Positions 58,932-64,000 of a DNA stretch of 64,000 nt are shown in pieces. How positions within the stretch are numbered: the stretch's first letter is position 1; each line of letters starts with the position of its first letter. This DNA is from Streptomyces sp. STR69 (lineage in GTDB: Bacteria > Actinomycetota > Actinomycetes > Streptomycetales > Streptomycetaceae). Where the stretch lies: contig NZ_JALJRY010000010.1 of the NCBI RefSeq assembly GCF_024519455.1, forward strand, positions 1 through 64,000, in the 5' to 3' direction. The notes below the pieces were generated by a model. That model was not told the origin of the DNA. It worked only from the letters and a program-made list of their open reading frames with translations, and searched no databases. The position numbers and the translations under genes are program-made.

Positions 58932-60089
58932 TTGACCGTGGAGAGCACTGCCACGCGCAAGCCGCGACGCAGCGCCGGAAGCAAGGCCAAGGGCGCCGAC
59001 CCGGACCTCGTCCAGCTGCTGACGCCCGAGGGCAAGCGAGTCAAGAACGCCAAGACCGCCCCGTACGACAAGTACGTCGCCGGCATCACCCCCGAAGAGC
59101 TCCGCGGCCTGTACCGCGACATGGTGCTCACCCGCCGCTTCGACGCCGAGGCCACCGCCCTGCAGCGCCAGGGCGAGCTGGGCCTGTGGGCCTCGCTGCT
59201 CGGCCAGGAGGCCGCCCAGATCGGCTCCGGGCGGGCCACCCGCGAGGACGACTACGTCTTCCCGACCTACCGCGAGCACGGCGTCGCCTGGTGCCGCGGG
59301 GTCGACCCGACCAACCTGCTCGGCATGTTCCGCGGCGTCAACCACGGCGGCTGGGACCCGAACACCAACAACTTCCACCTGTACACGATCGTCATCGGCT
59401 CGCAGACGCTGCACGCCACGGGCTACGCGATGGGCGTGACCATGGACGGCGCCGACAGCGCCGTCATCGCGTACTTCGGGGACGGCGCCTCCAGCCAGGG
59501 CGACGTCGCAGAGTCGTTCACCTTCTCCGCGGTCTACAACGCCCCGGTCGTGTTCTTCTGCCAGAACAACCAGTGGGCCATCTCCGAGCCCACCGAGAAG
59601 CAGACCCGCGTCCCGCTCTACCAGCGCGCGCAGGGCTACGGCTTCCCGGGCGTCCGCGTCGACGGCAACGACGTCCTGGCCTGCCTCGCGGTCACCAAGT
59701 GGGCGCTGGAGCGGGCCCGCAGCGGCGAGGGCCCGACGCTCGTCGAGGCGTACACGTACCGCATGGGCGCCCACACCACCTCCGACGACCCGACGAAGTA
59801 CCGGGCCGACGAGGAGCGCGAGTCGTGGGAGGCGAAGGACCCGATCCTGCGGCTGCGCCGGTATCTGGAGGCCGCAAACCACGCGGACGAGGGATTTTTC
59901 GCGGAACTCGAAGCCGAGAGCGAGACGTTGGGCAGGCGAGTACGCGAAGCGGTCCGTGCCATGCCGGACCCGGACCGGTTCGCACTCTTCGAGCACGTGT
60001 ACGCGGACGGGCACGCGCTCGTCGACGAGGAGAGGGCCCAGTTCGCCGCCTACCAGGCGTCGTTCGCGGACGAAGAAGGGGGTAAGTGA
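58932..60089 (+). CDS. bkdA: Branched-chain 2-oxoacid dehydrogenase E1 alpha subunit (second operon)
   Basis: A 385-residue E1alpha paralogue. It begins with a basic segment (RKPRRSAGSKAKG), then the typical LVQLLTPEGKRVKN...YVAGITPEELRGLYRDMVLTRRFDAEATALQRQGELGLWASLLGQEAAQIG. The ThDP-binding GDGASSQGDVAESFTFSAVYNAPVVFFCQNNQWAIS and a YTYRMGAHTTSDDPTKYR loop follow. It keeps the N-terminal domain that the 43308 gene lacks and is closer to E1alpha of other bacteria. TTG 58932 has GGAGGAG six bases upstream. E1beta starts one base after its stop codon. Confidence 0.94.
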   Translation: MTVESTATRKPRRSAGSKAKGADPDLVQLLTPEGKRVKNAKTAPYDKYVAGITPEELRGLYRDMVLTRRFDAEATALQRQGELGLWASLLGQEAAQIGSGRATREDDYVFPTYREHGVAWCRGVDPTNLLGMFRGVNHGGWDPNTNNFHLYTIVIGSQTLHATGYAMGVTMDGADSAVIAYFGDGASSQGDVAESFTFSAVYNAPVVFFCQNNQWAISEPTEKQTRVPLYQRAQGYGFPGVRVDGNDVLACLAVTKWALERARSGEGPTLVEAYTYRMGAHTTSDDPTKYRADEERESWEAKDPILRLRRYLEAANHADEGFFAELEAESETLGRRVREAVRAMPDPDRFALFEHVYADGHALVDEERAQFAAYQASFADEEGGK

Positions 60090-60090
60090 C

Positions 60091-61083
60091 ATGGCGGAGA
60101 CCGCGACTTCCAAGAACCTGCCGCTGGCCAAGGCGATCAACGAATCGCTGCGCGCCGCCCTGGAGTCCGACCCCAAGGTCCTCATCATGGGCGAGGACGT
60201 CGGCAAGCTCGGCGGCGTCTTCCGCGTCACGGACGGCCTCCAGAAGGACTTCGGCGAGCGCAGGGTGGTCGACACCCCGCTCGCCGAATCCGGGATCGTG
60301 GGCACCGCCATCGGCCTGGCCCTGCGCGGCTACCGCCCGGTCGTGGAGATCCAGTTCGACGGCTTCGTCTTCCCGGCCTACGACCAGATCGTCACCCAGC
60401 TCGCCAAGATGCACGCCCGCTCCCTGGGCAAGGTCAAACTCCCGGTCGTCGTCCGCATCCCCTACGGCGGCGGAATCGGCGCGGTGGAGCACCACTCGGA
60501 GTCCCCCGAGGCCCTGTTCGCCCATGTGCCCGGCCTGAAGATCGTCAGCCCGTCGAACGCGTCGGACGCCTACTGGATGATGCAGCAGGCCATCCAGAGC
60601 GACGACCCGGTGATCTTCTTCGAACCGAAGCGGCGCTACTGGGACAAGGGCGAGGTCAACACGGAGGCGATCCCCGACCCCCTGCACAAGGCCCGCGTGG
60701 TCCGCGAGGGCACGGCCCTGACCCTCGCCGCCTACGGCCCGATGGTGAAGCTCTGCCAGGAGGTCGCCGACGCGGCGGCCGAGGAGGGCAAGTCGCTGGA
60801 GATCCTGGACCTGCGCTCGGTGTCCCCGCTGGACTTCGACGCGATCCAGGCCTCGGTCGAGAAGACCCGCCGCCTGGTCGTGGTCCACGAGGCGCCGGTG
60901 TTCTTCGGCTCCGGCGCCGAGATCGCGGCCCGCATCACCGAGCGCTGCTTCTACCACCTGGAGGCCCCGGTACTCAGGGTCGGCGGTTACCACGCCCCGT
61001 ACCCGCCGGCCCGCCTGGAGGAGGAGTACCTGCCGAGCCTGGACCGGGTGCTCGACGCCGTCGACCGCGCTCTGGCGTACTGA
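60091..61083 (+). CDS. bkdB: Branched-chain 2-oxoacid dehydrogenase E1 beta subunit (second operon)
   Basis: A 330-residue E1beta with MGEDVGKLGGVFRVTDGLQKDFGERRVVDTPLAESGIVG, the VEIQFDGFVFPAYDQ block, VPYGGGIGAVEHHSESPEALF-type motif (here IPYGGGIGAVEHHSESPE) and the C-terminal RLVVVHEAPVFFGSGAEIAARITERCFYHLEAPVLRVGG. It is much like the 44441 gene throughout, so the two operons arose by duplication. ATG 60091 is one base after the E1alpha stop, with GAAGGGGG upstream. Confidence 0.95.
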   Translation: MAETATSKNLPLAKAINESLRAALESDPKVLIMGEDVGKLGGVFRVTDGLQKDFGERRVVDTPLAESGIVGTAIGLALRGYRPVVEIQFDGFVFPAYDQIVTQLAKMHARSLGKVKLPVVVRIPYGGGIGAVEHHSESPEALFAHVPGLKIVSPSNASDAYWMMQQAIQSDDPVIFFEPKRRYWDKGEVNTEAIPDPLHKARVVREGTALTLAAYGPMVKLCQEVADAAAEEGKSLEILDLRSVSPLDFDAIQASVEKTRRLVVVHEAPVFFGSGAEIAARITERCFYHLEAPVLRVGGYHAPYPPARLEEEYLPSLDRVLDAVDRALAY

Positions 61084-61093
61084 GGAGAGGGTC

Positions 61094-62488
61094 GTGACGA
61101 CGATGACTGAAGCTGAAGCGTCCGTACGCGAGTTCAAGATGCCGGACGTGGGCGAGGGTCTCACCGAGGCCGAGATCCTCAAGTGGTACGTCCAGCCCGG
61201 CGACACCGTCACCGACGGCCAGGTCGTCTGCGAGGTGGAGACGGCCAAGGCGGCGGTGGAACTCCCCATCCCGTACGACGGCGTGGTCCACGAACTCCGC
61301 TTCCCCGAGGGGACGACGGTGGCGGTGGGCACATCCATCATCGCGGTGGCGGTCGCGGGTTCCTCGGCCGAGGCTCCGCCCGAGCCGAAGCCGGAGCCGG
61401 TGGAGGAGGCGAAGCCGGCCGCCCGCACACCGGTGCTGGTGGGCTACGGCGTCTCCACGTCCGCGACGAAGCGCCGCCCCCGCAAGGGCGCGGAGATTCC
61501 GGCCCAGGAGGCGTCGGCTGCCGTACCGGCGGAGCTGAACGGCCACGCGGGGACCGCTGTCGTAGAGCGACGCCCCCTCGCGAAGCCGCCGGTGCGCAAG
61601 CTGGCGAAGGACCTGGGCGTCGACCTGGCGACGGTCACCCCGTCGGGCCCGGACGGCATCATCACCCGCGAGGACGTGCACGCGGCGGTGGCTCCGGCGC
61701 AGGTTCCGCAACCTGCACCTGTGCAGGCCGGCTCCGAGCCGGTCGCGCCTTCGGCGCTCTCGGTGCCTTCCGCGACGTACGACACGACCCGGGAGACCCG
61801 CATCCCGGTGAAGGGCGTCCGTAAGGCGACGGCGGCGGCGATGGTCGGCTCGGCGTTCACGGCACCGCATGTCACGGAGTTCGTGACGGTCGACGTGACC
61901 CGCACGATGAAGCTGGTCGAGGAACTCAAGCAGGACAAGGAGATGCAGGGCCGACGGGTCAACCCGCTCCTGCTGATCGCCAAGGCCCTGCTGGTGGCCA
62001 TCAAGCGCAACCCGGACATCAACGCGTCCTGGGACGAGGCGGCCCAGGAGATCGTCCTCAAGCACTACGTCAACCTCGGCATCGCGGCGGCGACCCCGCG
62101 CGGTCTGCTCGTGCCGAACATCAAGGACGCCCACGCGAAGACACTGCCGCAACTGGCCGAGTCGCTAGGCGAGTTGGTGTCGACGGCGAGGGACGGCAAG
62201 ACGTCCCCCGCGGCGATGCAGGGCGGCACGGTGACCATCACCAACGTCGGTGTCTTCGGCATCGACACCGGCACACCGATCCTGAACCCCGGCGAGTCCG
62301 CGATCCTCGCGATCGGCACGATCAGGCTCCAACCGTGGGTCCACAAGGGCAAGGTGAAGCCCCGTCAGGTCACGACGCTGGCGCTGAGCTTCGACCACCG
62401 GCTGGTGGACGGGGAGTTGGGCTCGAAGGTGCTGGCGGACGTGGCGGCGATTCTGGAGCAGCCGAAGCGGTTGATCACCTGGGGGTGA
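61094..62488 (+). CDS. bkdC: Branched-chain 2-oxoacid dehydrogenase E2 acyltransferase (second operon)
   Basis: A 464-residue E2. The single lipoyl domain (FKMPDVGEGLTEAEILKWYV, lipoyl-Lys in VETAKAAVELP) is followed by a linker, a subunit-binding domain (KPPVRKLAKDLGVDLATVTPSGPDGIITREDVHAAV) and the acyltransferase core. The core has GGTVTITNVGVFGIDTGTPILNPGESAILAIG and the active-site LSFDHRLVDGELG. GTG 61094 or ATG 61103 may start it. The linker phrase PVLVGYG is shared with the first-operon E2 (NVLVGYG), further evidence of common origin. A terminator follows 38 bases after the stop. Confidence 0.95.
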   Translation: MTTMTEAEASVREFKMPDVGEGLTEAEILKWYVQPGDTVTDGQVVCEVETAKAAVELPIPYDGVVHELRFPEGTTVAVGTSIIAVAVAGSSAEAPPEPKPEPVEEAKPAARTPVLVGYGVSTSATKRRPRKGAEIPAQEASAAVPAELNGHAGTAVVERRPLAKPPVRKLAKDLGVDLATVTPSGPDGIITREDVHAAVAPAQVPQPAPVQAGSEPVAPSALSVPSATYDTTRETRIPVKGVRKATAAAMVGSAFTAPHVTEFVTVDVTRTMKLVEELKQDKEMQGRRVNPLLLIAKALLVAIKRNPDINASWDEAAQEIVLKHYVNLGIAAATPRGLLVPNIKDAHAKTLPQLAESLGELVSTARDGKTSPAAMQGGTVTITNVGVFGIDTGTPILNPGESAILAIGTIRLQPWVHKGKVKPRQVTTLALSFDHRLVDGELGSKVLADVAAILEQPKRLITWG

Positions 62489-62526
62489 AGTCCGCGGATT
62501 CGGTAGCCTAGGACGTCTGGAGGGGA

Positions 62527-62551
62527 CGGTCGCAACTTGGATTTGCGACCG
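62527..62551 (+). terminator. Terminator of the second branched-chain operon
   Basis: CGGTCGCAA (62527-62535) pairs with TTGCGACCG (62543-62551) over a 7-base loop. Flanking GGAGG/CCTCC can extend the stem. It lies between convergent genes. Confidence 0.7.
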
Positions 62552-62585
62552 CCTCCTCCGCTGTTCCGGAGTGTTCAGACCGGTC

Positions 62586-63545
62586 TCAGGACCCGTTGAG
62601 CACGTACACCGGCGCCCCGTCCTCCGTCCCGCCGCGCGAGCGGATGCAGGCGTGCTGGCGCAGCAGGCGGAGACATTCGTTGACGCGGCGTACTGTCAGC
62701 CCCGTACGCGACGCGAGCGATTCGAGCGGCTCACGCAGTTCCCCCTCCTCGACCAGTACCGGTGCGATCGCCACGGCCACCGTCCACACGTCCTCCGTGA
62801 CGGACAGCCGTTGCCGCCAGTCGGCCAGCACGGATTCAGTGGTGGGCTGGAGGGTGGGGGCGTCGACGACAGCGGGACGGTCGAGAGCGAGCACGTCGAG
62901 CCGGTCCGCGATGCGTCCCATGGCCTGGGCGATGGCCTCCTGCGCGACGAGCGTCGCACGCTGCGCGGCGAGCATCTCTCTTTGCAACGCCAGCGATTCA
63001 CGTTGTGCGACCGCGAGTTCCCCGTCCATCTGAAGGTTGTGCGCCTCCAGCCGGACGATGGCTTCGGCGACCTGCGCGGGCATCGCGTACGCGATAGGGG
63101 CTCCGGGGTCGGTGGGCTGTACCTCGGCTTCTTCGAGGGTGTACGAGCCGTCGCGCTGGATGGTCTCGATCACTTCGACGGCCCATTGCTTGAAGGGCGC
63201 GGCGGAGGGCTTCGTGCAGGCGTTGACGAGGAAGAGCAGCCCCTGAAGATTGATGAGATTCATGTCTCGGCGCCACTCCCGACCTGCGGGAACGCTGAGA
63301 CCGTAACCATTCGTTACGGTCTCGAGAGTTTCTCGGTGCCCGTCGGGAACATGGTCGGTGAGAGCCTTCCTTGCATTGGAGTGTCCCAACTCCTTGCAGA
63401 CATCCACCGCAGGGAACCAATACGTCCCGTCCGGCATGGTCAGCCTCCGGACGCGGGCTCCGGTTGCCGCGTAGACGAAGTCGCTGATGTCGATGGCGTC
63501 CTGCGGCGACTGCCGGTTCGGCTTGTGCTTGCTGGGTTCGATCAT
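62586..63545 (-). CDS. Bro-N domain protein (phage antirepressor-like)
   Basis: A 319-residue protein with an N-terminal Bro-N domain: VRRLTMPDGTYWFPAVDVCKELGHSNARKALTDHV and LINLQGLLFLVNACTKPSAAPFKQWAVEVIETIQRDGSY. A long helical coiled-coil middle (RLEAHNLQMDGELAVAQRESLALQREMLAAQ) and a C-terminal winged-helix-like part (LESLASRTGLTVRRVNECLRLLRQHACIRSR) follow. Bro-N proteins are phage or baculovirus antirepressors, but stand-alone copies occur in Streptomyces chromosomes. ATG 63545 has GGAGGTGG five bases upstream. No integrase, repressor or structural phage gene is nearby, so it is a relic or a domesticated regulator. Confidence 0.88.
   Translation of the reverse strand: MIEPSKHKPNRQSPQDAIDISDFVYAATGARVRRLTMPDGTYWFPAVDVCKELGHSNARKALTDHVPDGHRETLETVTNGYGLSVPAGREWRRDMNLINLQGLLFLVNACTKPSAAPFKQWAVEVIETIQRDGSYTLEEAEVQPTDPGAPIAYAMPAQVAEAIVRLEAHNLQMDGELAVAQRESLALQREMLAAQRATLVAQEAIAQAMGRIADRLDVLALDRPAVVDAPTLQPTTESVLADWRQRLSVTEDVWTVAVAIAPVLVEEGELREPLESLASRTGLTVRRVNECLRLLRQHACIRSRGGTEDGAPVYVLNGS
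63297..63323. repeat. 11-bp inverted repeat within the Bro gene
   Basis: GAGACCGTAAC (63297-63307) and its exact complement (63313-63323) flank CATTC. It encodes ETVTNGYGL in the minus frame. Confidence 0.7.
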
Positions 63546-63665
63546 ATGAACCACCTCCGCAGCGAAACGTAGGGCGGAGGAAATCGAATATGCCAACCAG
63601 CGCACGGATGTTCACTGTTGAGAAGGAAGATCGCCGATTTTGCGGCTCGGGGATCTTGGGACGTG

Positions 63666-64000
63666 TTAAGCGGAGAGCCGGTCGGTGACCAGTGCGAGCC
63701 AGCCGCTGGGTGAGTACGGCGCCGGTGGGTCGATCTCCATGCCCAACTCGGCTACGGCGAGGGCGTAGTCGGACTCGTCGATGTCCAGGGCGAGCAGTTC
63801 GTGCAGCTCGCCGGTGAGACGGGCGACGAGCTGCGGATCGGTCGAGGCCCGGTAGTCGTCGATCGCCGCGTCGTGGTCGTCGAACTCGTCCGGCATGTCC
63901 TGCGAGAACCAGCCGCCGAGGAACTGACCGAGTTCAGGGAAGCGGGCGTGCCATTCCCAGTGGGTGGCGGGGGTGGCCGGGGGCGGGACCTCGCCCTCCT
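63666..64000 (-). CDS. CdiI_2-type contact-dependent inhibition immunity protein (5' end outside window)
   Basis: The minus-strand frame stays open from its stop at 63666 to the window edge, giving at least 110 residues that read through an internal ATG at 63896. Visible sequence includes HWEWHARFPELGQFLGGWFSQDMPDEFDDHDAAIDDYRA, ARLTGELHELLALDIDESD and PPAPYSPSGWLALVTDRLSA. The FPELxQFLGGWFxQD start and the YSPSGWLxLVxDRL end are the pattern of CdiI_2 immunity proteins, which neutralise a partner toxin. No toxin gene is in the window; it may lie to the right. Recognition is from memory of the family. Confidence 0.75.
   Translation of the reverse strand, partial: EGEVPPPATPATHWEWHARFPELGQFLGGWFSQDMPDEFDDHDAAIDDYRASTDPQLVARLTGELHELLALDIDESDYALAVAELGMEIDPPAPYSPSGWLALVTDRLSA

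Noticed and set aside
63666..63896. A complete 76-residue gene starting at ATG 63896
   Set aside because: The frame continues upstream to the window edge with sequence (HWEWHARFPELGQFLGGWF) that belongs to the immunity family, so the gene is truncated by the window.

Overview
The window is a gene-dense, very GC-rich segment of an actinobacterial chromosome, almost certainly a Streptomyces, lying just to one side of the replication origin. The opening run (end of a 6-phosphogluconate dehydrogenase gene, recF, a DUF721/DciA gene, gyrB, gyrA, a DUF3566 membrane protein, tRNA-Ile, later tRNA-Ala) is the canonical origin-proximal order of that genus. The dnaA-oriC-dnaN block itself must lie just left of base 1. 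Three parS-like sites and several DnaA boxes fit this location. No rRNA operon, insertion sequence, integrase or CRISPR array is visible. The only phage-like gene is an orphan Bro-N/antirepressor at the right edge.

Layout. 0-9 kb: replication and supercoiling genes, tRNA-Ile, small conserved proteins. 9-16 kb: a secreted membrane-anchored protein, a Ser/Thr kinase with a neighbouring XRE-type regulator, tRNA-Ala, a DUF5324 protein, a cyclophilin and a rhomboid protease. 16-30 kb: a cell-envelope and division block. CrgA, a DUF881 protein, three class E sortases (with a pabA-type amidotransferase and a 53-residue membrane protein embedded among them) are followed on the opposite strand by fhaA-fhaB-PP2C-ftsW/rodA-pbpA-pknB, the conserved actinobacterial operon coupling phospho-signalling to peptidoglycan synthesis. 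30-38 kb: tRNA-Leu, azoreductase with a divergent HxlR regulator, a DUF2252 protein, a J-domain protein with a rhodanese, an acyl-CoA dehydrogenase, a DUF5819/HTTM membrane pair and a TrmH methyltransferase. 38-47 kb: an acid-catabolism block (paaN, paaH-type dehydrogenase, TetR, Lrp/AsnC, branched-chain 2-oxoacid dehydrogenase E1alpha-E1beta-E2). 47-58 kb: molybdenum cofactor genes, a potassium channel, a quinone oxidoreductase, a proteasome activator, two divergent Ser/Thr kinases, a phosphotransferase and a PPOX protein. 58-64 kb: an orphan NarL-type response regulator divergent from a second E1alpha-E1beta-E2 operon, then the Bro gene and a truncated CdiI_2-type immunity gene.

How the parts work together. 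Several blocks have their own visible control elements. A PaaR-type motif ACCG-N2-CG-N2-CGGT lies between paaN and paaH, and a one-base variant lies in front of the first branched-chain dehydrogenase operon; the TetR gene between them is the likely reader of both. A KstR-type motif TNNAACNNGTTNNA precedes the acyl-CoA dehydrogenase gene. The second branched-chain operon has a different palindrome, suggesting the two paralogous complexes answer to different signals. Many genes overlap by ATGA/GTGA and form short operons. Rho-independent hairpins close several transcripts.

Limits: all names rest on reading the protein and DNA sequence by eye. No database search or folding program was run, and start codons were chosen from Shine-Dalgarno spacing and where conserved sequence begins.
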